Source: Reyranella sp. (lineage in GTDB: Bacteria > Pseudomonadota > Alphaproteobacteria > Reyranellales > Reyranellaceae). From it: a DNA stretch of 64,000 nucleotides. A model generated the notes under the pieces. That model made no database searches. It was not told where the DNA came from and was given only the letters and a program-made list of their open reading frames with translations. Within the stretch, counting starts at the first letter, position 1; the number at the start of each line of letters is the position of its first letter. The position numbers were made by a program, and so were the translations under genes. Where the stretch lies: assembly GCF_017305915.1 (NCBI RefSeq), contig NZ_JAFKJN010000018.1, positions 62,001 to 126,000 on the forward strand, read 5' to 3'. This document shows positions 7,848-16,583 of this stretch, in pieces.

Positions 7848-9086
7848 CTAGATCCGGTCGAGCACCGGCAGCAGGTACTTGCGAAACTGCGCCGGGTTTT
7901 CCGACATCGGGAAGTGGCCGAGCCCCTCCATCACCTGGAAGGAGGTCGCCTTGACCAGCCTGGCGAGCTCGGCGGTCAGCTCCGGCGTCGCCGAAAGATC
8001 GTACTCGCCGGTCAGCAGGTGCAGCGGGCACCGCTCGGTGTCGAGCCTGTCGAGCAGACCGTTCCGCAGGTCGCCGTCGGTGAAATAGTAATGCAGGTCG
8101 CCGAGGAAAATGCCCGGCCCGCCCTGCATGTAGTGCCACAGCGTCTCCCACGCGTCGGCCCTGGGCGAGGTCGGCGCGATCAGGCAGGCGACCGAGCCTG
8201 CCGCCGCCTCCTGGCCATGGACGTCGGGCCGGTACAGCAGCCGCAGATCGCGCAGCCGCGTGTCGGCGCCGGGGTCGGCATGGGTTGCCGACTGCAATCC
8301 GATGGCCGCCCGAAAATAGTCGCCGTGGCGCAGCGCCAGATGCAGGACCGCCCGGCCGCCGATCGAGCAGCCGATCACCACCGGCCGCTCGAGCTGCAGC
8401 GCGCGGCAGACCGCCATCACGGTGTCGACATAGAGATCGGTCGTGAGCTGATAGACCTCGCGCTCGAAGCCGGGCGGCGGCGAGGACTTGCCGTGCCACG
8501 GCAGGTCGAAGGCGATGACGCGGAAGCGCCTGGTGATTTCCGAGTCGTTCAGCAAGGCCCGGTATTGCCGCCCGTCCGCGCCCGCGGTGTGCAGGCAGAC
8601 CAGCGGGATCCCCTGCCCGGCCTCCTCGAAATAGATCCGATGCGGCCGGCCGTTGAAATCCAGCCGCAGGTATCGGCCGACGATCGGCTCGATCGCCGGT
8701 GCGCCGACGGCGGCCGGACTCTCGACCGGCGCCGCCGGACGCAGGCCGGCAAAGACCTGTTCGAGAAAAAGAAGATTGCGGCCGAACACCAGCACGTCGC
8801 CGTCGACGCGCAGATGGCCCATGCGAATCATGCCGACCAGGCTCTGATAGCCCACCGGCGGAACGGCCATGGCGAATTTCGTCCAGGTCTCGCTGCTGGC
8901 GACCAGGCCGAAGGACGCCCCCGACTGGCTGGAATTCACCGTGACGATATCGGCGAAACCGAGGACCGTACCCGCATCGTCCGACTTCACCATCAGGTAC
9001 ACCGGCGCGAGCTTCGCCCGCTGGCTCAGCGCCGGACTGTTGCGGACGACGTCCGCGAGCCTCATCAAGTCCGGGGGCGCGCTCAT
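7848..9086 (-). CDS. SCP2-like domain fused to alpha/beta hydrolase
   Basis: 412 residues in two parts. Residues about 15-112 resemble a sterol-carrier/SCP2-like domain (VYLMVKSDDAGTVLGFADIV ... IRMGHLRVDGDVLVFGRN). Residues 150-412 form an alpha/beta hydrolase. The nucleophile elbow GCSIGG has S241, the acid is probably D363 (TGEYDLS), and the base is H391 (GLGHFP). The oxyanion strand is PLVCLHTAGADGRQY. The gene could hydrolyse an ester or C-C bond of a hydrophobic or carboxylate compound; the substrate is unknown. Start ATG 9086 overlaps the stop of the cupin gene (ATGA). The unusual domain pairing is visible directly; the SCP2 assignment is a fold-level judgement. Confidence 0.8.
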   Translation of the reverse strand: MSAPPDLMRLADVVRNSPALSQRAKLAPVYLMVKSDDAGTVLGFADIVTVNSSQSGASFGLVASSETWTKFAMAVPPVGYQSLVGMIRMGHLRVDGDVLVFGRNLLFLEQVFAGLRPAAPVESPAAVGAPAIEPIVGRYLRLDFNGRPHRIYFEEAGQGIPLVCLHTAGADGRQYRALLNDSEITRRFRVIAFDLPWHGKSSPPPGFEREVYQLTTDLYVDTVMAVCRALQLERPVVIGCSIGGRAVLHLALRHGDYFRAAIGLQSATHADPGADTRLRDLRLLYRPDVHGQEAAAGSVACLIAPTSPRADAWETLWHYMQGGPGIFLGDLHYYFTDGDLRNGLLDRLDTERCPLHLLTGEYDLSATPELTAELARLVKATSFQVMEGLGHFPMSENPAQFRKYLLPVLDRI

Positions 9087-9535
9087 TCCGCCGCCGCCTG
9101 CTGCTGTTGGGCCTGCTGCTGCAGGCGCAGCACCTCTTCCCAGCCGCGATAGCCGGTGAAGCTGTCCTTGTCGAAGAACAGCACCGGCCCGTCGCAGAAG
9201 AACAGGTACTCGGTGTCCTCCAGCGCTGTGGTTGCGCCGTGCACCATGCCGTTGGTCTCGTGCAGGAAGTCGCCCGCGGTGTAGTCCGTGTCGCGCACCT
9301 GCAGCTTGCCCGACAGGAGGAAGGCGAAGGCGGCGCTGAGATGCTTGTGCGGCGGCGCGACGTAGCCCTTCTTCCACTTCAGCAGCACCGCCCAGCGGCC
9401 CGATTCGGGGCCGACCCACAGCACCTTGGTCCAGGCCTGGCCGGGCTTGGTCTCGATCCAGGGAACCTCCGCCGAGCGCGTGATCGAGTCCGCGAGCTCG
9501 TTGTTGACCGGGCGGATGTCCTGAGGCAGCGCCAT
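9083..9535 (-). CDS. Cupin-domain protein
   Basis: 150 residues. One cupin barrel has metal-binding motif 1 in APPHKHLSAAFAFLLSGKLQV and motif 2 in YTAGDFLHETNGMVHGA. The protein has a Gln/Ala-rich C-terminal tail (LQQQAQQQQAAAE). It resembles ChrR/DUF4437-like or dioxygenase-type small cupins. It is coupled by ATGA overlap with the hydrolase gene downstream, so the pair probably acts on one compound, for example oxygenolytic or isomerising step then hydrolysis; that is inference. ATG 9535 follows AAGGGACGCC and excludes an unlikely 19-residue extension. Confidence 0.82.
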   Translation of the reverse strand: MALPQDIRPVNNELADSITRSAEVPWIETKPGQAWTKVLWVGPESGRWAVLLKWKKGYVAPPHKHLSAAFAFLLSGKLQVRDTDYTAGDFLHETNGMVHGATTALEDTEYLFFCDGPVLFFDKDSFTGYRGWEEVLRLQQQAQQQQAAAE

Positions 9536-9659
9536 GGCGTCCCTTTTCCATGAATTTGCACGAATGCTAGGAGCATCACGGGCGGCAAACAACCAAGCGG
9601 CGGCCTGTTCCGAAAAGCGGTCGACAAAGCGCGGCGCCCCTCGTCACAATCCGACGTCT

Positions 9660-12026
9660 ATGGCAACGCCGCACTTCCCGGCCGACACTTCCCACATGGT
9701 CACGTTCCGCGTGACGCTGGCCCTCATCGGCTTGTTCGTTGCCGCAACGCTCGGTCTGCTGCCCTACGCGCACCTTGCCGGGCCGCAGATGCCGGGCTTC
9801 AACGCCGCCTTCGCCGCCGGCGTCTGCGTTGCCGAGCTCGCGACCTCGTTCCTGCTGCTGGTCGTGCTGCGCCAGACCCTGCGGCCGTCGGTCCTGCTGC
9901 TGGCCGTCGCCTATCTCTACTCGGCGCTGATGGCGCTCGCCTACCCGATGGCCTATCCGGATGCCATCGCCCCGGGCCGCCTGCTGGTCGGCGGGCCGCA
10001 GACCATCTCCTGGATCTACAACAGCTGGATCTTCGGCTTCGCCTTGATGTCCTTCACCGCGGTGCTGCTCGAGCTCGGCTACAAGGGCACGATCGCGCCC
10101 GCGCAGGTGCGCACGCTGGCCTATATCGGCAATGCCCTGGCCACCGCGCTCGTCGCCGTGCTGATCGTCGTCTATGCGAGCCAAACCGAACGCCTGCCGC
10201 CATTGATCGTCGGCAATTCATGGACCCCGCTCAATGTCGGCTTCAACTATGGCGGGGTGGTGCTGTACACCGCCTCCGTCGTTCTGATCCTGCTGCGGCT
10301 CGGCCCGCGCAACGACCTGTTCCTGTGGCTCAGCCTCGCTTTGGTGACAATTGCGTTGGGCAACCTGCTCGCGGCGGCGGGCGGCGCGCGCTACACCCTC
10401 GGCTGGTACGCCTGCCGGCTGAGCTGGGCCGCCTCCTCGGCCGTCCTGCTGCTCTATTTCCTCGGCCAGTTCGTCCGCCAGCACGGCCAGCTGGTGCGCA
10501 CCACCGGCGACCTCGCCGAGCGCACCCGCGAGCGCGACCGCATCTGGAGCGTGTCGGAGGACCTGCTCGGCATCTCGACCTTCGGGGGCTACTTCATCGC
10601 CCTCAACCCGGCCTGGACACGCCTGCTCGGCTGGCGCGAGGACGAGGTCCGCCACCTGCATGTCGACGAGCTGCGCCACCCCGACGACATCGAGCGGTCG
10701 CGCGCCGGACGGGCGCGGCTGGCGGCGGGCGTGCCGACGGTGCGCATGGAGAACCGCTTCCGCCACAAGGACGGTAGCTGGCGCTGGATCTCCTGGACGA
10801 TGACCGCCGACCAGGGCCTGATCTATGTCGCCGGCCGCGACGTCACCGCCGAGAAGGAGGCGCAGGCGGCGCTGCGCAAGGCCGAGGCCGACGCCGCCCA
10901 CCGCCAGAAGATGGAGGCGCTGGGCCAGCTCACCGGCGGCGTGGCGCACGACTTCAACAACCTCCTGATGATCGTGAGCGGCTTCATCCCGCGGCTCAGG
11001 GCCCGCGCGCAGGGCGACACCCGCGCGCAGGAGGCCGTGCAGGCGATCGAGATCGCCGCCCAGCGCGGCGCCTCCCTCACCCGCCAGCTGCTGAGCTTCG
11101 CGCGCCGCCAGCCGATCAATCCGACGGCGATCAAGGTCGACGAGCACCTCACGGCGCTGCGCACGCTGCTCGACGGCACGGTCGGGTCGCAGATCGCGCT
11201 CACCATCTCGGCAACGTCCGACACCTGGCCGGTGACCGTCGATGCCAACGAGTTCGAGCTGGCGGTCCTCAACCTGGTGCTCAATGCCCGCGATGCGGTC
11301 GCCGGCGACGGCGCGATCGCGCTGTCGGCGCGCAACGTCGTGCTCGACGGCGACGAGACGCCGGAGAAGCTCACCGGCGAGTTCGTCGCGGTTTGCGTCG
11401 CCGACACCGGGCACGGCATCGCGCCGGAGATCCTGGGCAAGGTGTTCGACCCCTTCTTCACCACCAAGCAGGCCGACAAGGGCACCGGCCTCGGCCTGAG
11501 CCAGGTCCATGGCTTCACCCACCAGTCGGGAGGCACCGCGGTGATCGACAGCCCGCCCGGCAAGGGCACGGTGGTGACGCTCTACCTGCCGCGAACCCAG
11601 GCGGTCGCCGAGGCCGCGCCGGCGGAGCGCGCCGAGTCGGCGCCCGGCGGGATGGCGCTGCTGGTCGAGGACAATGCCGAGGTGGCCGAGGTCGCGCGCG
11701 AGATGCTGAGCCAGCTTGGCTATACGGTGCGGCTGGCCGCCGATGTGCGCGCGGCGCTGGGTGCGATCGGGCGCGAGCCGTTCGACCTGGTGGTGAGCGA
11801 TATCGTCATGCCGGGTAGCATGAACGGTGTCGAGCTCGCGCAGACGATCCGCGCCGACAAGCCAAACCTGCCGATCCTGCTGGTGACCGGCTATGCCGGC
11901 TCGGCCGGCGAGTCGCCGGACTTCCCGGTGCTGCGCAAGCCCTACCGCTTCGAGCAGATGCGCCAGGCGATCGCCGACCTGCTCGGCAAGCGGCCTCGAC
12001 GCGAGCTGGCTTTAGACCAAGACTAG
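9660..12026 (+). CDS. Membrane hybrid sensor histidine kinase (MASE-like sensor, PAS, HisKA, HATPase, receiver)
   Basis: 788 residues. An N-terminal integral sensor of about eight membrane spans (residues about 12-285, MASE4-like) is followed by a PAS/PAC unit (DEVRHLHVDELRHPDDIERS ... GSWRWISWTMTADQGLIYVAGRDVT). HisKA carries the phospho-accepting histidine in GGVAHDFNN (H430). The ATPase domain shows N box LVLNARDAV and G boxes ADTGHGIAPE and GTGLGLSQVHGF. A C-terminal receiver has D714 in LVVSDIVMPG. It should autophosphorylate on an unknown membrane signal and pass phosphate to its own receiver. ATG 9696 is an alternative start. Its stop codon shares the palindrome CTAG with the convergent permease gene. 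Confidence 0.9.
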   Translation: MATPHFPADTSHMVTFRVTLALIGLFVAATLGLLPYAHLAGPQMPGFNAAFAAGVCVAELATSFLLLVVLRQTLRPSVLLLAVAYLYSALMALAYPMAYPDAIAPGRLLVGGPQTISWIYNSWIFGFALMSFTAVLLELGYKGTIAPAQVRTLAYIGNALATALVAVLIVVYASQTERLPPLIVGNSWTPLNVGFNYGGVVLYTASVVLILLRLGPRNDLFLWLSLALVTIALGNLLAAAGGARYTLGWYACRLSWAASSAVLLLYFLGQFVRQHGQLVRTTGDLAERTRERDRIWSVSEDLLGISTFGGYFIALNPAWTRLLGWREDEVRHLHVDELRHPDDIERSRAGRARLAAGVPTVRMENRFRHKDGSWRWISWTMTADQGLIYVAGRDVTAEKEAQAALRKAEADAAHRQKMEALGQLTGGVAHDFNNLLMIVSGFIPRLRARAQGDTRAQEAVQAIEIAAQRGASLTRQLLSFARRQPINPTAIKVDEHLTALRTLLDGTVGSQIALTISATSDTWPVTVDANEFELAVLNLVLNARDAVAGDGAIALSARNVVLDGDETPEKLTGEFVAVCVADTGHGIAPEILGKVFDPFFTTKQADKGTGLGLSQVHGFTHQSGGTAVIDSPPGKGTVVTLYLPRTQAVAEAAPAERAESAPGGMALLVEDNAEVAEVAREMLSQLGYTVRLAADVRAALGAIGREPFDLVVSDIVMPGSMNGVELAQTIRADKPNLPILLVTGYAGSAGESPDFPVLRKPYRFEQMRQAIADLLGKRPRRELALDQD

Positions 12027-12697
12027 CCGCGGACGGCCAGCGCGCGATTCTCCAGACGGCTCAGCAAGCGCACTACCGGCCACAGGACGAGGAAATAGAT
12101 CACCGCCGCCATGACGATCGGCGTGGCGTTGTAGGTGACGCTCTGCGCCTGGCGGGCCTGGAACAGGAGCTCGGGGACCGCGACCACGCTGCCGAGCGCG
12201 GTGAGTTTCACGACCTCCAGCGTGTTGCTGAGCAGGTCCGGGAGCACGTTGCGTACCGCCTGCGGCAGCACGATGTAGATCATGGCCTGCAGGCCGCTGA
12301 GGCCGGTCGAGCGTGCGGCCTCGACCTGGCCGCGCGGAATCGATTCGATGCCGGCGCGCAGGATCTCGCCGTAATAGGCGCCGGTGTTGAGGAAGAAGGC
12401 GATCGCCACGCAGGCGAAGCCGCCGAGCTCCAGCCCGGCGAACGGCAGGCCGGCGAACAGCAGGATCAGCAGCACCAGCGGCGGGAAGGCGCGGAAGAAG
12501 TCGACCCAGGCCATCAAGGGCCAGCGGATGAACGGGCTGCGGCTGTGCGCCAGCAGCGCCAGGATCAGGCCGCCGAGCAGGCCGAGCGGCACGACGAGCA
12601 GAGACAGCAGCACGGTGTTCAGCAGGCCCTGCAGCACGATCGGCAGCGCTTCCGTCGCGATCTCGCGATTGAAGAAGGCCTGGACTATCTCTTCCAT
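12023..12697 (-). CDS. Polar amino acid ABC transporter permease (HisMQ family), second subunit
   Basis: 224 residues, five predicted membrane spans. The start EIVQAFFNREIATEALPIVLQGLLNTV carries the TL.xT amphipathic entry, and the EAA loop is FYLN-type region GAYYGEILRAGIESIPRGQV followed by EAARSTGLSGLQ. This is the classic signature of HisM/GlnP permeases. It would pair with the permease encoded immediately upstream (13-base overlap) and with the ATPase and receptor of the same operon to import an amino acid. The ATG at 12697 is chosen because longer frames read through the neighbouring permease gene out of frame. Confidence 0.92.
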   Translation of the reverse strand: MEEIVQAFFNREIATEALPIVLQGLLNTVLLSLLVVPLGLLGGLILALLAHSRSPFIRWPLMAWVDFFRAFPPLVLLILLFAGLPFAGLELGGFACVAIAFFLNTGAYYGEILRAGIESIPRGQVEAARSTGLSGLQAMIYIVLPQAVRNVLPDLLSNTLEVVKLTALGSVVAVPELLFQARQAQSVTYNATPIVMAAVIYFLVLWPVVRLLSRLENRALAVRG

Positions 12698-13365
12698 GCG
12701 AACCTGCTCTCGATCCAGCGCGCCGCCACCACGACCGGCAGGAACAGGACGATGTAGGCCGCCGCGCCCATCATCAGCGGCGACGGATTGTAGGAGTTCG
12801 ACACCGCGGAGCTCGCCATGCCGAGGATCTCGTGCAGCGCCACCACGGTGCCGAGCGCCGTGCCCTTGGTGATGGCGATGGTGCGGTTGGTGAGCGGCGC
12901 GATCGTCAGCCGCAGCGCCTGCGGCAGGATCACGGAGAGCAGCGTCTGGCTGAAGCTGAGGCCGGTCGAGCGCGAGGCCTCCCACTGACCCTTGGGCGTC
13001 GAGGTGATGCCGGCCCAGAAGATCTCCTCGGCGAAGGCCATCAGCACCAGCGCCAGCGACATCCAGGTCGAGACGAAGGCCGAAGGCGCGAAGCCGGCCG
13101 ACGGCAGTCCGAAATAGACCAGCACGATCACCACCAGCGGCGGCAGCGAGCGGAAGACGTCGACGACGAAGATGATCAGCCAGTTGATCGGCCGGATGCC
13201 CACGCTGCGGATCAGCGCCAGGATCAAGCCGGCCAGCAAGCCCGTGATCACGACCGCGAGCGCCAACTCGATGGTCAGCACCACGCCCGACAGGATGTCG
13301 GGCAGGTACTTGGCCATGACCTTCAGATTGAAGAAGGTGTCGAGGAACCTGTCCCAGCGGCTCAT
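12685..13365 (-). CDS. Polar amino acid ABC transporter permease (HisMQ family), first subunit
   Basis: 226 residues with about five membrane spans and the family pattern LPDILSGVVLTIELALAVVITG at the N-terminus and the EAA loop FAEEIFWAGITSTPKGQWEASRS in the middle. The heterodimer partner is the overlapping gene downstream. Gene order on this strand is receptor, ATPase, permease, permease, with gaps of -1, 4 and -13 bases, which is a compact operon. Which amino acid is carried cannot be decided, since the receptor's ligand pocket is not diagnostic by eye. Confidence 0.92.
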   Translation of the reverse strand: MSRWDRFLDTFFNLKVMAKYLPDILSGVVLTIELALAVVITGLLAGLILALIRSVGIRPINWLIIFVVDVFRSLPPLVVIVLVYFGLPSAGFAPSAFVSTWMSLALVLMAFAEEIFWAGITSTPKGQWEASRSTGLSFSQTLLSVILPQALRLTIAPLTNRTIAITKGTALGTVVALHEILGMASSAVSNSYNPSPLMMGAAAYIVLFLPVVVAARWIESRFAWKR

Positions 13366-13369
13366 TGGA

Positions 13370-14107
13370 TCAGTGACGCTGGATCTGCCCGATGAAGGTG
13401 CGCGTGCGCTCCTGGCCGGGGCTCTCGAAGATCTGCGCCGGCGGCCCCTGCTCGACGATCAGGCCGTGATCCATGAAGACCACGCGGTCGGCGGCGGCAC
13501 GGGCGAAGCCCATCTCGTGGCTGACCACGATCATGGTCATGCCGCTCTCGCGCAGGGATCGCATGACCGCCAGCACCGAGCCGACCAGCTCGGGATCGAG
13601 CGCCGAGGTCGGCTCGTCGAACAGCATGACCCGCGGCTCCAGCGCGATCGAGCGCGCGATGGCTACCCGCTGCTGCTGGCCGCCCGACAATTCGGCCGGC
13701 CGGTGATGGGCGCGGTCGGCAAGGCCCACCCGCTCCAGCGCGGCGCGGCCGAGGACGTCGGCCTCGGCCCGCGACTTGCCCGCGACCTTGCGCAAGGCCA
13801 GCGTCACGTTCCCCAGCGCCGTCATGTGCGGATAGAGGTTGAACGACTGGAACACCATGCCGATGCGCTGGCGGGCATGGTTGATGTCGGTGCGCGGCGA
13901 CAGCATGTCGATGCTGTCGACCACGATACTGCCCGAGGTCGGCTCCTCGAGCCGGTTGAGGCAGCGCAGCAGGGTCGACTTGCCCGAGCCCGACGGGCCG
14001 ATCACGAACACCAGCTCGCGCTCGGCGACGTCGAGATCGACACCCTTCAGGACGTGAAGGGTGCCGAAATGCTTGTGGATGGCCTTTGCGGAGACGATCG
14101 GTGGCAT
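13370..14107 (-). CDS. Polar amino acid ABC transporter ATP-binding protein (GlnQ/HisP-like)
   Basis: 245 residues. Walker A is in FVIGPSGSGKSTLLRCLNRL, the Q-loop in GMVFQSFNLYPHMT, the signature is LSGGQQQRVAIARSI, and Walker B is VMLFDEPTSALDPE. The H-switch is VVSHEMGFA. The RCLNRLE and FNLYPHMT sequences are typical of the PAAT subfamily. It energises the two permeases encoded downstream. ATG 14107 overlaps the receptor's stop by one base (TGATG), which fixes the start; a longer open frame upstream is out of phase with the receptor gene and is rejected. Confidence 0.94.
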   Translation of the reverse strand: MPPIVSAKAIHKHFGTLHVLKGVDLDVAERELVFVIGPSGSGKSTLLRCLNRLEEPTSGSIVVDSIDMLSPRTDINHARQRIGMVFQSFNLYPHMTALGNVTLALRKVAGKSRAEADVLGRAALERVGLADRAHHRPAELSGGQQQRVAIARSIALEPRVMLFDEPTSALDPELVGSVLAVMRSLRESGMTMIVVSHEMGFARAAADRVVFMDHGLIVEQGPPAQIFESPGQERTRTFIGQIQRH

Positions 14108-14955
14108 CAACTGCCGCACTTGAGCTCGTGCGGGGTCGGATCGTAGCCCGGCATGCCCGGCACGCCGTAGCCCGGCGTGATCACCACGGCGAGATCGTCG
14201 GCCGCCGGCTTCTTGGTGAACCAGGTCTCGTAGTACTTGGCCATCGTGCCGTCCTTCTTCATGCAGTCGAGCGCATCCTGGAGCTGATTGCGAAGGACCA
14301 CGTTGTCCTTGCGGGTCGGCGCCGCCCAATGGGCGCGCGTCTCCTTGAGCTCGAGGTCGGCGACGAACTGCGGGTTCTTCGACGCGGTGTAGACGATCAC
14401 CGTGTTGCCGCCGAGCGTGGCGTAGGCGCGGCCCGAGAGCACCGCTTGCGTCGCGTCGGGTTGCGTGTCGTAGGCCTGGACCTCGAAGCCGATCTCCTGG
14501 CCCTTCTGCTTGCTCAGCGTCTCGTAGGGCGTGCCCTTGTTGACCGACACCGCCTTGCCCTTGAGGTCTTCCCACCCCTTGATCGGCGGCGTGCCCTTCT
14601 TGATGCCGAACTGGAACGCGGTCCACAGATAGCCCGAGGTGAACAGCATCTGCTCGGCGCGCTCCTTGGTCACCGTCGTCGGCGCGGCGATGAAGTCGTA
14701 GCGACCCGACTGCATGCCCGGGATCAGGGTCGAGAAGCTCACCGAATCGATGGTGATCTCGCGCTTCATACGCCTGGCGACCTCGGTGAAGACGTCGATC
14801 TGGAAGCCTTGCGTGCCGCCGCCCATCTTCGGGAAGGCATGCGGCGCGAAGGTGCCGTCGACACCGGTGCGCAGCGGCGGCTGCTTGTCCTGAGCGAGCG
14901 CCGGCGACGCGCACAGCAGAACCGCCGCGGCGAGGGCGGCAAACCGTGATTTCAT
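14107..14955 (-). CDS. Amino acid ABC transporter periplasmic substrate-binding protein
   Basis: 282 residues with a signal peptide (MKSRFAALAAAVLLCASPALAQ). The family-3 solute-binding fold is evident from RTGVDGTFAPHAF, GFQIDVFTEVARRM, FIAAPTTVTKERAEQMLFTS and WEDLKGKAVSVNKGTPYE. The strand-2 FAPHAF replaces the more usual YPPF, so the ligand pocket may be atypical. It lies first in a four-gene amino acid importer operon and diverges from the racemase gene at 15042 with 86 bases between. A shared promoter region and an amino acid product of the racemase would make functional sense, but that is inference. Confidence 0.92.
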   Translation of the reverse strand: MKSRFAALAAAVLLCASPALAQDKQPPLRTGVDGTFAPHAFPKMGGGTQGFQIDVFTEVARRMKREITIDSVSFSTLIPGMQSGRYDFIAAPTTVTKERAEQMLFTSGYLWTAFQFGIKKGTPPIKGWEDLKGKAVSVNKGTPYETLSKQKGQEIGFEVQAYDTQPDATQAVLSGRAYATLGGNTVIVYTASKNPQFVADLELKETRAHWAAPTRKDNVVLRNQLQDALDCMKKDGTMAKYYETWFTKKPAADDLAVVITPGYGVPGMPGYDPTPHELKCGS

Positions 14956-15041
14956 CTTTTCAACTCCCTCATCGATCCCCCAGCCGCGAACGTTAGATCA
15001 GCGGTTGTTGAATAGCAATTTAGAGGCCATTGTTTGCGGCC

Positions 15042-15698
15042 ATGGAACGCATCCTCGTCATCAATCCCAATTCGACGCAAGCCGTCACCGACGGCATCGA
15101 CCGCGCCATGGAGCCGCTGCGCATGACGGGCGGCCCGGCGATCGAATGCGTGACCCTCAAGGAGGGCCCACCGGGCATCGAGACGCAGGCGCATGTCGAG
15201 AGCGTGGTGGCGCCGATCAGCGCCGCGGTGAGGAGCCGCGACAACGACTGCTCCGCCTTCGTGATCGCCTGCTACTCCGATCCCGGCCTGCATGCTGCGC
15301 GCGAGATCACGACCAAGCCGGTGCTCGGCATCGCCGAGTGCGGCATCCTGACCGCGATGACGCTCGGCCAGCGCTTCGGCGTGATCTCGATCCTGAAGAA
15401 GTCGATCCCGCGCCACCTGCGCTATGTCGGCCAGATGGGCGTCGCCGACCGCATGGCCGGCGACCGCGCGATCGGTCTCGGCGTGGTCGAGCTCGCCGAC
15501 GAGGCACGCGCCTTCAGCCGCATGGCCGAGGTCGCCGCCGAGCTGCGCGACGAGGACGGCGCCGACGTGCTGATCATGGGCTGCGCCGGCATGGCGCGCT
15601 ATCGCGACCGCCTGCAGCGCCATGTCGGCCTGCCCGTGGTCGAGCCCAGCCAGGCGGCGGTCTCCATGGCGATCGGGCGCAGCCGGCTGCACTGGTAG
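15042..15698 (+). CDS. Asp/Glu/hydantoin racemase family protein
   Basis: 218 residues. The two-cysteine acid-base pair of the Asp/Glu racemase superfamily is present: C77 in SAFVIACYSDPG and C181 in VLIMGCAGMARY. The N-terminus RILVINPNSTQAVTDGID and EGPPGIETQAHVES are typical of hydantoin racemases (HyuE). The likely reaction is interconversion of 5-monosubstituted hydantoin enantiomers or of an amino acid. ATG 15042 is preferred over TTG 15030 because the protein family begins at (M)xRILVINPN. A hydantoinase and D-carbamoylase are 5-6 kb away, which supports the hydantoin reading. Confidence 0.85.
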   Translation: MERILVINPNSTQAVTDGIDRAMEPLRMTGGPAIECVTLKEGPPGIETQAHVESVVAPISAAVRSRDNDCSAFVIACYSDPGLHAAREITTKPVLGIAECGILTAMTLGQRFGVISILKKSIPRHLRYVGQMGVADRMAGDRAIGLGVVELADEARAFSRMAEVAAELRDEDGADVLIMGCAGMARYRDRLQRHVGLPVVEPSQAAVSMAIGRSRLHW

Positions 15699-15701
15699 CC
15701 T

Positions 15702-16583
15702 CTACGCCGCCGGCACGCGCCGGCGCAGGTTGAGATGGTCGATGCCCTCGCCCGCCGGGCGCAGCGGCGGCCGCCCGTCGAGAACCGCGTCGATGTCCTC
15801 CAGGCACGCATAGCCCAGCGCCAGCCGCGTCTCGCGCGTCGCACTGTGATGTGCGGCGTGAGGAAGACGTTGTCGAGCCCGGCCAGCCGCGGATTGAAGG
15901 TCGGCTCCTGCTCGAACACGTCGAGGCCCGCGCCGCCGAGATGGCCGGACTCCAGCAAGTCGATCAGCGCCGCCTCGTCGATCAGCCCGCCGCGCGCGCC
16001 GTTGACCACGATGGCGCCGCGCGGCAGCAGCGCCAAGGTCTCGCGATCGAGGATGTGGCGGGTCGAGACCTTGAGCGGCGTGTGCAGGCTGACGAAGTCG
16101 CAGAGCGGCAGCATCTCCTCGAGGTCGGGATAGAATACCGCGCCGTGCTCGATCTGGTCGGCGGCGCGGCGCCGGTCGTGATAGACCACGCGCAAGCCGA
16201 AGCCGCGGCAGCGATGAGCAAAGGCGCGGCCGATCCGGCCGAAGCCGCGCGCCGCGCCGATCACCAGGCCGAAGGCAAGATCGGCGACGCAGCCGGTGGC
16301 GATGTCCGGCGCATAGGTGAGGACCAGCCCGCGCGCCCGCGCGGCGGCGACATCGGCATGGTCGAGGAAGCTCGAGGCCGAGGCGGCCACCTTGACGCTG
16401 TCGGGCAGCGCCTCGATGAACCGGGCGTCGAACCTGAAGGTCGAGGTGAAGAAGATCGCGTCGGCCTGGTGCTTCATGACCAGCGCCACCGCCTCGTCCG
16501 GCGGAAGCTGGCCGTCCTCGTAGGCGACATCGAACATCTGCCGCGCCCGGGTAGGCCCGGCGGATGAAGGCCAGTCGCTTCAC
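15702..16583 (-). pseudogene. D-2-hydroxyacid dehydrogenase with two apparent frameshifts
   Basis: NAD-dependent D-2-hydroxyacid dehydrogenase split over two frames. The main frame (from ATG 16537) holds the Rossmann helix GAARGFGRIGRAFAHRCRGFG, catalytic region LHTPLKVSTRHILDRETLALL and NGARGGLIDEAAL, and ends in LTPHI. The family then expects S-A-T-R/L-E-T, and exactly SATRETRLALGYACLEDIDA appears one frame away, so a base is missing near 15846 (a GG read as G would restore it). At the start, GTG 16583 overlaps the upstream stop (GTGA) and gives KRLAFIRRAYPG, but this frame also needs a one-base change near 16548 to join the main frame. Either a decaying gene or assembly errors. Confidence 0.75.

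Noticed and set aside
7632..7848. Peptide-like stretch PFEAAPIRRAAIISGAVLVGF between two genes
   Set aside because: It looks like a gene remnant but has no start, a stop just upstream and no recognisable family; too short to support.
6631..8499. Reading the Bug receptor and the upstream frame as one fused protein
   Set aside because: The signal peptide and ribosome-binding site at 7596 mark a clear start; the upstream part is the hydrolase gene read out of phase.
9534..9659. Longer start for the hybrid kinase at 9534
   Set aside because: The extra 42 residues are charged and low-complexity and overlap the cupin gene's start; membrane segments begin after 9660.
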